From: Chloroflexota bacterium
GTDB lineage: Bacteria > Chloroflexota > Anaerolineae > Caldilineales > Caldilineaceae
Reading direction: 5' to 3'
Assembly (NCBI GenBank): GCA_003577005.1
Contig: QEUW01000115.1
Location: 1-26,818, forward strand
Length of the DNA: 26,818 nucleotides
The notes under the pieces are model-generated. The model worked only from the letters and a program-made list of their open reading frames with translations, was not told the origin of the DNA and did not search any database. Made by a program: the position numbers and the translations under genes. Positions 14,317-21,264 of the stretch are shown piece after piece (the stretch's first letter is position 1; the number at the start of each line of letters is the position of its first letter).

Positions 14317-15672
14317 ATGTACACAGCATTGCTTGCCCAGCGCGCTGCTGAGAACCACCCCATTCGTGTCGGCATCATCGGCACGGGGAAGTTTGGCGGC
14401 GGCGTGGTCGCCCAACTGTCGCAAATGCGCGGCATGGAGGTCAGCGTCATCGCCGAACTCGATGTGGAACGGGGCCGGCGCACCTATCGCCAAGCTGGTC
14501 GCCTGCCCGATGAGGCGGTGGCAGTGGCCCACAACGGTAACGAACTGCACGACGTGATCCGCAGTGGCCGGCGCGCGGTCGTGCCCGATGGCCTGCTCGT
14601 CGCCGGGTGCGAGTTGGTCGATGTGGTGGTGGAGGCCACCGGCATCCCCGAAGTAGGGGCGCGCATGGCCTACGAGGCGATCCTCAACCGCAAACATGTG
14701 GTCATGGTCAACGTCGAGGCGGATATCACTGTGGGTGCTATTCTGCGGCGCATGGCCGATGCTGCCGGCGTGGTTTATACGCTGGTGGACGGTGACCAGC
14801 CCGGCTGCACCATGAACATGGTCGAGTGGGCGCGAACGCTCGGGTTCGAAATCGTCGCCGCCGGGCGCGGCACGATCCTGTACGCCGATGACCCCGCGGG
14901 CACGCCCGACACTGTGCCCCAACGGTTTGGGTTTACCCAGGAGATGATCGAGCGGCGCAACATCAATTTCAAGATGTACAACTCCTTCCGCGATGGCACC
15001 AAAGCCAATGTGGAGATGACCGCCCTCGCCAATGCCGCCGGCCTGGTGCCCGACAAGCGGGGCATGCACGAACCGCCGGTCACCATCGACGAGATCGCAC
15101 GGGTCTTTAGCCTGGAGTCGGAGGGCGGCATCCTCAGCCAGCACGGGGTGGTGGAGCTTGCCAACAGTGTCGGGCCGGACGGCAAGACGCTGTTGCCCAA
15201 TGCGTTGGGCATGGGTGTCTTCTGCGTGATCCGCACCGACCATCCTTTTATCCAGGAAGATTTGCAGGCCTATTACCTGGCTGCAGGTGGCGACAACCAC
15301 AACTATCTGCTCTATCGACCCTACCACCTGGTGGCAGTGGAAGCGCCCATTTCGATCGCCAGCGCCGTCTTTGACGGCAAGCCCACCGGTTCTGCCCTGC
15401 CCACACCGACGGCGGAGTGCGTGGCCGTGGCTAAACACAATCTGGAAGAAGGGAAAACTCTCGATGGTGGTGGCGGCTACACTGTGGTCGGCGCCTGCGA
15501 AAAGGCCGACGTGGCGCACCGCGAACGGCTCTTGCCGCTTGGTCTCGCCGCCGGGGCAAAGCTCACCTGCGATGTGGCCGCCGGACAGACCGTCACCTAC
15601 GACATGGTTGAGCCGGTCACCGACTCGTTTGTCTGGAAGTTGCGCCAGTTGCAGGATGCGACGGTGTGGTGA
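14317..15672 (+). CDS. COG4091-type oxidoreductase: homoserine dehydrogenase-like with SAF domain
   Basis: The 451-residue protein has an N-terminal Rossmann fold with RVGIIGTGKFGGG (17-29), a central segment with VDVVVEATGIPEVGARMAYE and DGDQPGCTMNMVEWARTLGF, and a C-terminal SAF-like domain (about 355-435; KADVAHRERLLPLGLAAGAK). This arrangement matches the family called predicted homoserine dehydrogenases with C-terminal SAF domain. SAF domains also occur in sugar-acid dehydratases, so a role in sugar-acid metabolism is as likely as one in amino-acid synthesis; the substrate is unknown. ATG 14317 follows GGAGG (14306-14310) at 6 nt. The deacetylase-like gene follows after a 209-nt repeat-containing gap. 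Confidence 0.88.
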   Translation: MYTALLAQRAAENHPIRVGIIGTGKFGGGVVAQLSQMRGMEVSVIAELDVERGRRTYRQAGRLPDEAVAVAHNGNELHDVIRSGRRAVVPDGLLVAGCELVDVVVEATGIPEVGARMAYEAILNRKHVVMVNVEADITVGAILRRMADAAGVVYTLVDGDQPGCTMNMVEWARTLGFEIVAAGRGTILYADDPAGTPDTVPQRFGFTQEMIERRNINFKMYNSFRDGTKANVEMTALANAAGLVPDKRGMHEPPVTIDEIARVFSLESEGGILSQHGVVELANSVGPDGKTLLPNALGMGVFCVIRTDHPFIQEDLQAYYLAAGGDNHNYLLYRPYHLVAVEAPISIASAVFDGKPTGSALPTPTAECVAVAKHNLEEGKTLDGGGGYTVVGACEKADVAHRERLLPLGLAAGAKLTCDVAAGQTVTYDMVEPVTDSFVWKLRQLQDATVW

Positions 15673-15679
15673 GACACCT

Positions 15680-15837
15680 GGTGCGATGCACCCGCAGGTC
15701 GCGTTGCACCTTTGACCGCAAGCTATTAGACTATAATCAGAGTTCTGCGGAGTGCGCGCCCAGCGGGCATCCGTCAGAATTTCGATGACGCTGTATGAGT
15801 GATGCAGGTGCATCGCACGCGCTGCGTGCAACGCACC
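15680..15837. repeat. GGTGCG(A/T)TGCACC repeats, copies B and C
   Basis: Copy B is GGTGCGATGCACC (15680-15692) with a degenerate second half ending GCGTTGCACC (15697-15710). Copy C (15807-15837) carries the halves in inverted orientation, GGTGCATCGCAC and GTGCAACGCACC. Together they bracket most of the gap between the COG4091-type gene and the deacetylase-like gene. Confidence 0.8.
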
Positions 15838-15881
15838 ATCCGGTGTCTAACTTTTCAAAGAATCTTTCAGGGGTACAATTG

Positions 15882-17162
15882 ATGCAAGTCATAGTTGCCA
15901 ATCCGCTCCTGCGCACGCCGCTTGCCTTGATCGTGGACGACTCGTGCCCGGTCATCAACCTCACCCACCATTGGATCCGCCAACGGCAGGCGTGGAAGGC
16001 GCGCTTTCAACCACAGGTGGGGTTCAAAGCGTCCGATGGCGACCCGGACAAACTGAGCCGGGTGCCGGAGACCATCCCCGCCGATTTTGCCGTCAAGTGG
16101 GCTGAATGGTGCGGCGAGCAAGGGGTCAAGGGAAAGTTTAGCCTGGTGCCCTATCCGGCCGGCGTGGCGCGGGTGGACCAGGGGCTGCCTGGCTACCCGC
16201 GCCACGAGTTCGAGCGTTGGATGCGGGTCTATCGCGACCTTATCTGCCCCAACTTTGACCTCACCTGCGAGATGCTCACCCACACCCACGTGGTGGACCT
16301 GGCGACCTGGCAGTTCACCGACGCCTGGGAGCAGTACGAGTGGGTCGACCCGCCGGTCGAGCCACTGACCGACTATATCGCCACGGCCATGACGCTCATG
16401 CACGACACCGGCCTGCCCTGCGAAGGGGTCACCAGCCCCGGCGCTTTTGGCAGCAAACAGGAAGCGGCCTACGCACGCGCCACGCTTGAGGCGGCGCAGC
16501 GGGTCTTTGGCAACGAGCGGCCTTTCTATTTTCTCCATGTCTATGACCCGCCGCACACCTGGCCGGATGTTCCGCTCTGGTATGCCGATCAGGAGCGAGG
16601 CATCGCCATTGCCAGCGTGATCGGCTGCACCCACGACTGGTTCGGCAGCTGGACCGGTTACGACGCCGGCGACCCTGACCGCTTTATCACCGCCGATCTG
16701 CGAGGTGGCGTGCTGCCGCCGGTGCTCGATCGGGAGTTACCGTGCGTGCTCGTCGGCCACTGGCCGGGTTTCTATTTTGGCGGCGCAGAAACCGGCTTTG
16801 ATGTGCTCAAGGCGGTCAAGCGCCGGCTCGACGCCTATGATCCTGATAGGACAAAAACGCTGTGGATGAAGACCTCGGCCATTGGTCACTACTGGATGGC
16901 GCGCCAGTTGAGCGACTTCACAGTCGAGCCGCTTGAGGACGGGCGCTGGCAGGTCATCGTCACAACGCGCTTTCCAACGGCGAACTTCACCCTCGTCTTG
17001 GATCAGCGTTGTGCGCAAGTCCAGGTGGATGGCCAACCGCTGCGCCAGGTTTACAGCCGCCAGCAGTTTGCCGAGAACACTTTTGTCGTGGAAGGCAACC
17101 AGACTGCTGTCGCCTTTCCGCTGGCATTGGGGGCGACGACGCTCAAACTGGCGCTGGCTTGA
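15882..17162 (+). CDS. Deacetylase/glycoside-hydrolase-fold protein of unknown function
   Basis: A 426-residue protein from ATG 15882 (AGGGG 8 nt upstream). The N-terminal LALIVDDSCPVINL with paired Asp19/Asp20 and the later LTHTHVVDL (His134, His136) resemble the metal-binding motifs of NodB-type polysaccharide deacetylases and the related (beta/alpha)-barrel fold. The C-terminal about 80 residues look like a small beta domain (FTLVLDQRCAQVQVDGQPLR). No signal peptide is seen, so it would act in the cytoplasm. The preceding COG4091-type gene may act in the same sugar-derivative pathway; this is inferred from proximity only. Confidence 0.7.
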   Translation: MQVIVANPLLRTPLALIVDDSCPVINLTHHWIRQRQAWKARFQPQVGFKASDGDPDKLSRVPETIPADFAVKWAEWCGEQGVKGKFSLVPYPAGVARVDQGLPGYPRHEFERWMRVYRDLICPNFDLTCEMLTHTHVVDLATWQFTDAWEQYEWVDPPVEPLTDYIATAMTLMHDTGLPCEGVTSPGAFGSKQEAAYARATLEAAQRVFGNERPFYFLHVYDPPHTWPDVPLWYADQERGIAIASVIGCTHDWFGSWTGYDAGDPDRFITADLRGGVLPPVLDRELPCVLVGHWPGFYFGGAETGFDVLKAVKRRLDAYDPDRTKTLWMKTSAIGHYWMARQLSDFTVEPLEDGRWQVIVTTRFPTANFTLVLDQRCAQVQVDGQPLRQVYSRQQFAENTFVVEGNQTAVAFPLALGATTLKLALA

Positions 17163-17177
17163 GGAAGGATGGAGACT

Positions 17178-18032
17178 ATGATTCTTGTGACTGGGGCTGC
17201 GGGGAAAACGGGCAGAGCGGCCATCCGCGCATTAGCGCAGCGCGGGCAGACCGTACGTGCGCTTGTGCATCGGGCGGAGCAAAGGGAACTGGTGCTCAAC
17301 GAGGGAGCCGCCGAGGCGCCGGCTGGAGACCTGGCTGATGCGCACAATCTGCAACAGGCGCTGGATGGGGCGACTGCCATCTACCATCTCTGCCCAAACA
17401 TGCATCCTGATGAGGTGTCGATTGGCCGGCGCGTCATCAACGCGGCGCAGGAGGCTGGCGTGGCGCACTTTGTCTACCATTCGGTGTTTCACCCGCAAGT
17501 GGAGGCAATGCCCCATCACTGGAACAAGATGCGCGTCGAAGCGCTGCTTTTTGCGTCGGGTCTGCCGTTCACCATCTTGCAGCCCACAGCCTACATGCAG
17601 AATCTGCGGCCCAACTGGCTGCGGATGCAGAACGAGGGCGTCCTCGCCAACCCCTACCCGCCTGAGACGCGGCTTTCACTGGTCGATGTGGCGGATGTGG
17701 GCGAGGCGGCGGCCACGGTCCTGACCGAACCGGGCCATCTCGGCGCCACCTACGAACTGTGCGGCACCGGCCCCATGAGCCAGCACGAGGTGGCGGGGAT
17801 TCTGGCCGGTGTGCTCGGTCTCCCCATCCGCGCCGAAATGATCCCGCTGGATGAGTGGGAACGGGGCGCGGTACGGGCCGGGCTGAGCGCCTATGCCGTT
17901 GCTACGCTCAAGCAGATGTTCGAATACTACGCCGCGCACGGGTTAGTGGGCAATCCCAACGTGCTCCGCTGGCTGCTGGGCCGCAAGCCGACCAATATCT
18001 CCGGGTTTGCACAGCGGGTCTTACTGGAATAA
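17178..18032 (+). CDS. NmrA-like NAD(P)-binding protein (atypical SDR)
   Basis: The 284-residue protein has MILVTGAAGKTGRAAIRALA at its N-terminus, giving the GxxGxxG-type NAD(P) motif of atypical short-chain dehydrogenases. The pattern HSVFHP and the segment FTILQPTAYMQNL are usual in NmrA/NAD(P)H:quinone reductase 2-like proteins, which lack the classical Tyr-Lys catalytic pair. Members act as redox sensors, quinone reductases or isoflavone reductase-like enzymes; the specific role is not visible. ATG 17178 is preferred over 17169 because AGGAAGG (17162-17168) abuts the first ATG and is well spaced from the second. It starts 15 nt after the deacetylase-like gene and is likely cotranscribed. 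Confidence 0.87.
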   Translation: MILVTGAAGKTGRAAIRALAQRGQTVRALVHRAEQRELVLNEGAAEAPAGDLADAHNLQQALDGATAIYHLCPNMHPDEVSIGRRVINAAQEAGVAHFVYHSVFHPQVEAMPHHWNKMRVEALLFASGLPFTILQPTAYMQNLRPNWLRMQNEGVLANPYPPETRLSLVDVADVGEAAATVLTEPGHLGATYELCGTGPMSQHEVAGILAGVLGLPIRAEMIPLDEWERGAVRAGLSAYAVATLKQMFEYYAAHGLVGNPNVLRWLLGRKPTNISGFAQRVLLE

Positions 18033-18137
18033 GCCCTATTTTCACAAAACTGTCACACTGCCTGGTTCTGGCTGTCTAAGTGAGTGAAGGTCTCGATTAT
18101 CTGTCTTTCACAAACTCACAAACGAGGGGAGAGAAAA

Positions 18138-18491
18138 ATGACAGCCAAAACCGTAGTGATTGAATGGGCGCCCTTTGAACTGGTTGCAGGGACAGCGGAA
18201 GAGGTGCTGATGCAGGCGTCGGAAGTACTCCAGAAGGAGTTCCTCGCCAGGCAACCCGGGTTTATCCGCCGGGAACTCTTGCGGGGCAGGGACAACCAAT
18301 GGGTCGATCTCGTCTACTGGGAAAGCATGGAAGACGCCGTGCAGGCTGCACAGAACGCAGCAAACAGCCCTGTCTGCTATGCCTACTTCCAACTCATGGT
18401 TGCCGCAGACCATGATGACCCCGCAGCGGGCGTGCTGCACTTTGATCAGATGAGGAGCTACTACCCCCAAGAGTTTGTCATTGCGAGCTAG
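18138..18491 (+). CDS. Small ABM-like (dimeric alpha/beta-barrel) protein
   Basis: This 117-residue protein starts at ATG 18138 with GAGGGGA just upstream. The stretch LARQPGFIRRELLRG followed by WVDLVYWESMEDAVQAAQNA fits the antibiotic-biosynthesis-monooxygenase-like ferredoxin-fold domain, in which a beta strand with a conserved Trp precedes the second helix. Such proteins form dimers and range from haem-degrading enzymes to monooxygenases; no catalytic residue can be assigned here. It lies 105 nt after the NmrA-like gene and may belong to the same transcript. Confidence 0.72.
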   Translation: MTAKTVVIEWAPFELVAGTAEEVLMQASEVLQKEFLARQPGFIRRELLRGRDNQWVDLVYWESMEDAVQAAQNAANSPVCYAYFQLMVAADHDDPAAGVLHFDQMRSYYPQEFVIAS

Positions 18492-18514
18492 TACCCGACA
18501 AAAAATATAATAGG

Positions 18515-18548
18515 CGCGGAGTCTGTACGCCCACGTGCGGACTCCGCG
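18515..18548. repeat. Hairpin after the ABM-like gene
   Basis: CGCGGAGTC (18515-18523) and GACTCCGCG (18540-18548) are exact 9-bp arms. An A-rich stretch precedes the stem, so the T-run of a terminator would exist only on the minus strand, where no gene ends. Confidence 0.55.
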
Positions 18549-18569
18549 GGTGCAGACTTACTTGGTCGA

Positions 18570-18684
18570 GTACTAGGTTCTGTTGACATTTTAGCCTACA
18601 CAGCGGTGCGATGCACTTGAAAAGTGCGTTGCACCTTGCACATGCATCGCACCTTGCAGGTGCAACGCCAACAGAACCTAGTAC
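18570..18684. mobile_element. MITE-like element, 115 bp with 16-bp terminal inverted repeats
   Basis: GTACTAGGTTCTGTTG (18570-18585) and its exact reverse complement (18669-18684) bound a 115-bp segment that has no coding potential. TA dinucleotides border the CTAGG...CCTAG core, as expected for elements moved by IS630/Tc1-type transposases. The inside consists of four GTGCG/TGCAC-type palindrome halves (18605-18616, 18624-18635, 18644-18653, 18659-18669), the same family as the repeats at 14-16 kb. No transposase is in the window. Confidence 0.7.
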
Positions 18685-18717
18685 GACAACGAGGCTTCGC
18701 GTGATGGACCCAGTCTG

Positions 18718-18853
18718 ACCTCCGGGAGGTGACCACAAATCGTCTGGTCATGCAAGTTGATTCTGGTCACGGAGGCCCTTTGGGCGCGGAGGTCTTGGCG
18801 CTGACCAAAGGGCCTCGACGTTGAGGTGAATGGGACGGGTATCATCAATACCC
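18718..18853. repeat. Cluster of hairpins upstream of the sigma factor gene
   Basis: Three stems lie in the leader region: ACCTCCGGGAGGT (18718-18730), GAGGCCCTTTGG (18772-18783) with its exact complement at 18805-18816, and GGGTAT (18837-18842) with ATACCC (18848-18853). None has a T-run. They may be leader structure or decayed repeats. Confidence 0.6.
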
Positions 18854-18897
18854 TTGAGGATGCCTTGTATTTGTCTCTCTGAAAGTGTAGGCGCAAG

Positions 18898-19785
18898 ATG
18901 AACAATCCCTTTACCGAGGCGAAATATCCGGACGACGAGGAGCAGTCACTGGTGGCGTTGGCGCAGCAAGGGGATAAAGAAGCGCTGGCGCAACTGATAA
19001 AAGCCCACCAAGCGTGGATCTACAACATCGCCCTCAAAATGGTCTACGACCACGATGAGGCCGCAGACATCACCCAGGAAGTTCTGCTCAAAGTGATCAC
19101 CCGGCTCTCGACGTTTAAGGGCCAGAGCAAATTCCGCACCTGGCTTTACCGGATCGTCGCCAATCATGTCCTCAACATGAAAAAAGGCGGCGCAGAAAAA
19201 ATGGTGACCTCGTTTGAGGCGTATGGAAGATCGCTGGATGAGATTCAGAACGCTGACTTACCTGACCAGAAAAGTATGCCGGTGGAGATGAATCTGCTGG
19301 TGGAGGAAGCCAAAATCAGTTGCATGACCGGCATGTTGCTCTGTTTGGACTGCGAGCAGAGGCTGATTTTTATCCTCGGTGAGCTTTTTGGCGTCAGTGA
19401 TGCGGTCGGCAGCGAGTTGTTGGAAATTTCTCGGGCCAACTTTCGGCAGAAGCTGTCCAGAGCACGTAAGGACCTTTATAGTTTTATGAATGAGAAATGT
19501 GGGTTGGTCAACAAAAGCAACCCGTGCCGCTGTGCCCGAAAAACAAAGGGCTTTCTGGAACTTGGGATTGTCGATCCACAGAATCTAAAATTTACCAGAG
19601 AGTATTACAACAAGATACACAGCCAATCTGCGGAAAAGTCCCACTTTTATGATGATGCGCTCGAACCCAAGTACGCGGCACTCTATCGCGAGCATCCATT
19701 TCAGTCACCGCCTGATTTGATGGATTCGCTCAGGCAAATGTTGGAGGCCAGTGACTTTAAGGCCCTGTTCAACTTGAGTGAGTGA
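18898..19785 (+). CDS. ECF-like RNA polymerase sigma factor with Cys-containing C-terminal tail
   Basis: The 295-residue protein has sigma region 2 at about 18-95 (DITQEVLLKV at 58-67 and FRTWLYRIVANHVLN at 79-93) and region 4 at about 145-197 (CEQRLIFIL, then a helix-turn-helix ending ARKDLYSFM). About 100 extra residues follow, beginning CGLVNKSNPCRCARKTKGF with Cys201, Cys210 and Cys212. Related sigma factors in several phyla carry this Cys tail, which could bind zinc or sense redox. No anti-sigma gene is adjacent. The ribosome binding site before ATG 18898 is weak (TAGG). Confidence 0.88.
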   Translation: MNNPFTEAKYPDDEEQSLVALAQQGDKEALAQLIKAHQAWIYNIALKMVYDHDEAADITQEVLLKVITRLSTFKGQSKFRTWLYRIVANHVLNMKKGGAEKMVTSFEAYGRSLDEIQNADLPDQKSMPVEMNLLVEEAKISCMTGMLLCLDCEQRLIFILGELFGVSDAVGSELLEISRANFRQKLSRARKDLYSFMNEKCGLVNKSNPCRCARKTKGFLELGIVDPQNLKFTREYYNKIHSQSAEKSHFYDDALEPKYAALYREHPFQSPPDLMDSLRQMLEASDFKALFNLSE

Positions 19786-19842
19786 GGGAGATCCTTGAAG
19801 TAGGATCGCTTCTTGTGCGAGTATGCTTTTTCAGCCGCCCTA

Positions 19843-19851
19843 TGATACAAT
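19843..19851 (+). promoter_or_regulatory. Extended -10 promoter of the lipoprotein gene
   Basis: TGATACAAT matches the extended -10 consensus (TG, one base, then TACAAT at 19846-19851). No good -35 is present. It lies 65 nt before ATG 19916, after the stop codon of the sigma factor gene. Confidence 0.55.
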
Positions 19852-19915
19852 CAGGGCCACGATTCCCTCTTCCTGAATCATTCAACTTTTCTCAAAGCCA
19901 GTAGGAGAACCCAAG

Positions 19916-20860
19916 ATGCAAACCAAGCGACTCGTGCTGTTGCTAACCCTGCTGCTGGCGCTGGCGGTGACGAGCGCCTGCGGCCCGCGCGCGATCGCCC
20001 CGGCGACGGCTACCGCAGCCGCGGACCAACTGGTGGTGCAATTGCCCGCTATCTATCTCGACGTGGCCGCCGATGGCCAGATGACGCTGGCCGAAGGGCC
20101 GCTTAGCCAGGCGCTGGCGGCGCTCGGGGTGGATCTCTCTGATCTCTCGATGGGGGAAGAGACGGTGCAGAAATTGAGCGATGCCGGTGTACAGCACCTG
20201 CAACTCGATACCCAGCCTGATGGTCTCTACATCTTCATGAACGGCCAGCCCATGCCGACCCTGGTCTGGGACGGGGAGTCGCTCGAATCGCTGGCTGCCA
20301 TGTTGCCCAACCTGGGCGTCGATCTGGGCGATGCCGCCGGGTTGTTGCCGTTGCTGCCCGACCTGGGGGTTGGGCTTGTTCTCCGTCTGCCGGGTGGTTC
20401 GGGCGCAGGGGCGCCGGCGCTGGCGCAACGCGTGACACCGCCCGCTGCCCAAGGCGATCTGGCCTCGGCGCTCAGCGCTCCGGCCACCATCGACCTGACC
20501 CTCACCTATGGCCCCGATGGTACGGGCCAGTTGCAAGGGCTCAACCCCTTCATGCTTGGCATGATCCCCCCCGATGCGCTGCAACAGTCGCCAGAAACGC
20601 TGGCAAGCGTTGCCGAGATGGGGATCAACAGCCTGAGCATAACCTTCCGCCCTACCGGTCTGGTGGTTCAGATCAACGGCGAGCCGTTTGTCTATCTGCG
20701 TTCGACGGACGAGGCGCAGTTGCTCCAGCTGATCGAATTTTTGTTGCGCTATGCCAGCGGCCCCGAGCAAGCCGCCCAGTTGGGGGGCATCGTCCGCCAG
20801 ATCTTGCCGTCGCTGTGGCGGCAGGGTCTGCGGCTGACGGTGAACTTCCCGGCGGTGTAA
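19916..20860 (+). CDS. Lipoprotein with two internal repeats, function unknown
   Basis: A 314-residue protein with a lipoprotein signal: Lys/Arg start, hydrophobic core and lipid-attachment Cys22 in VTSAC. Residues about 43-130 and 190-277 are two related units; each ends with a phrase on the model GLYIFMNGQPMPTLVW or GLVVQINGEPFVYLR followed by a hydrophobic helix. A low-complexity linker (Gly/Ala/Pro-rich, 160-190) joins them. I recognise no enzyme motif; the layout suggests a cell-surface binding or structural protein. AGGAG (19903-19907) precedes ATG 19916. The sigma factor gene lies 130 nt upstream, but the lipoprotein appears to have its own promoter. Confidence 0.85.
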   Translation: MQTKRLVLLLTLLLALAVTSACGPRAIAPATATAAADQLVVQLPAIYLDVAADGQMTLAEGPLSQALAALGVDLSDLSMGEETVQKLSDAGVQHLQLDTQPDGLYIFMNGQPMPTLVWDGESLESLAAMLPNLGVDLGDAAGLLPLLPDLGVGLVLRLPGGSGAGAPALAQRVTPPAAQGDLASALSAPATIDLTLTYGPDGTGQLQGLNPFMLGMIPPDALQQSPETLASVAEMGINSLSITFRPTGLVVQINGEPFVYLRSTDEAQLLQLIEFLLRYASGPEQAAQLGGIVRQILPSLWRQGLRLTVNFPAV

Positions 20861-20930
20861 GTACGGTTAGGCCGCTGGCGATAGACCATCATCTATCGTC
20901 CAGCGTCTTCAGCTTGACAATTGAAGCAAA

Positions 20931-20968
20931 AAGAAAGGGACCTGGCCGTACGGCCAGGTCCCTTTCTT
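20931..20968. terminator. 38-bp perfect palindrome, bidirectional terminator
   Basis: The 38 bp (centre between 20949 and 20950, AAGAAAGGGACC...GGTCCCTTTCTT) are a perfect palindrome. On the minus strand it ends in five T residues; on the plus strand the T-rich end is weaker. It separates the lipoprotein gene from the minus-strand small transcription unit and could stop both. Confidence 0.85.
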
Positions 20969-20974
20969 GTGTTG

Positions 20975-21025
20975 GTCCGGTAGCATCCCGCTAGAGGGCA
21001 AGCCCCCGAGGTGATGCTACCGGAC
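20975..21025 (-). repeat. 13-bp-arm hairpin over the end of the small ORF
   Basis: GTCCGGTAGCATC (20975-20987) and its exact complement (21013-21025) enclose a 25-nt loop with its own GGGC/GCCC stem. It covers the second half of the 18-codon ORF and its stop codon and sits 6 nt before the terminator palindrome. Confidence 0.8.
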
Positions 21026-21047
21026 GCTGACTAAAACTATACTCCAT
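20991..21047 (-). CDS. Candidate 18-codon ORF with an exceptionally strong ribosome binding site
   Basis: MEYSFSQRPVASPRGLAL is encoded from ATG 21047 to TAG 20991. The sequence AAAGGAGGTGAT just upstream is a near-perfect anti-Shine-Dalgarno match, with GGAGG 8 nt from this ATG (a first ATG at 21053 overlaps the site). The peptide resembles nothing I know. It sits in a small transcription unit with promoter, structured leader and terminator, which suggests a leader peptide or small protein. Composition is not informative at this length. Confidence 0.5.
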   Translation of the reverse strand: MEYSFSQRPVASPRGLAL

Positions 21048-21079
21048 GAGCATCACCTCCTTTTTATTCAGGATAGCGT

Positions 21080-21154
21080 GGTCAGGCTGGGCCGGCGGTT
21101 GCACCGATGTAGGATGTTTCGGATGGGTGCAGCGCCTTGGCGGCCTAGCTGACG
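21080..21154 (-). ncRNA. Candidate structured RNA leader of the small transcription unit
   Basis: Nested complementary segments can form one long interrupted stem: GTCAG with CTGAC (outer), GGCC with GGCC, GGCG with CGCC, and TGCACC with GGTGCA, closing a 20-nt loop rich in GATG/CATC words. On the minus strand it starts at about the predicted transcript start and precedes the strong ribosome binding site at 21060. It matches no RNA family I can name. Folding was done by eye. Confidence 0.45.
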
Positions 21155-21156
21155 CC

Positions 21157-21185
21157 AGTATCGCACAGGTTGGGGTGGTTGTCAA
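21157..21185 (-). promoter_or_regulatory. Promoter of the small unit downstream of mgtE
   Basis: TTGACA (21185-21180), 17 bp, GATACT (21162-21157) on the minus strand. The start would be near 21150, between the mgtE stop codon (21265) and the small ORF. Confidence 0.6.
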
Positions 21186-21264
21186 ATGGCATACCGCCTG
21201 GGGTGCAATTTTAGAAATGAACGGTCTGGTAACTCCTGCGCTCCAGCTCTCACGAGGCCATTGC

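Noticed and set aside
14140..15831. A 563-codon open frame on the minus strand.
   Set aside because: It lies opposite the well-supported COG4091-type gene and extends through repeats; composition (His, Arg, Gly-rich) is that of an antisense shadow and no domain is visible.
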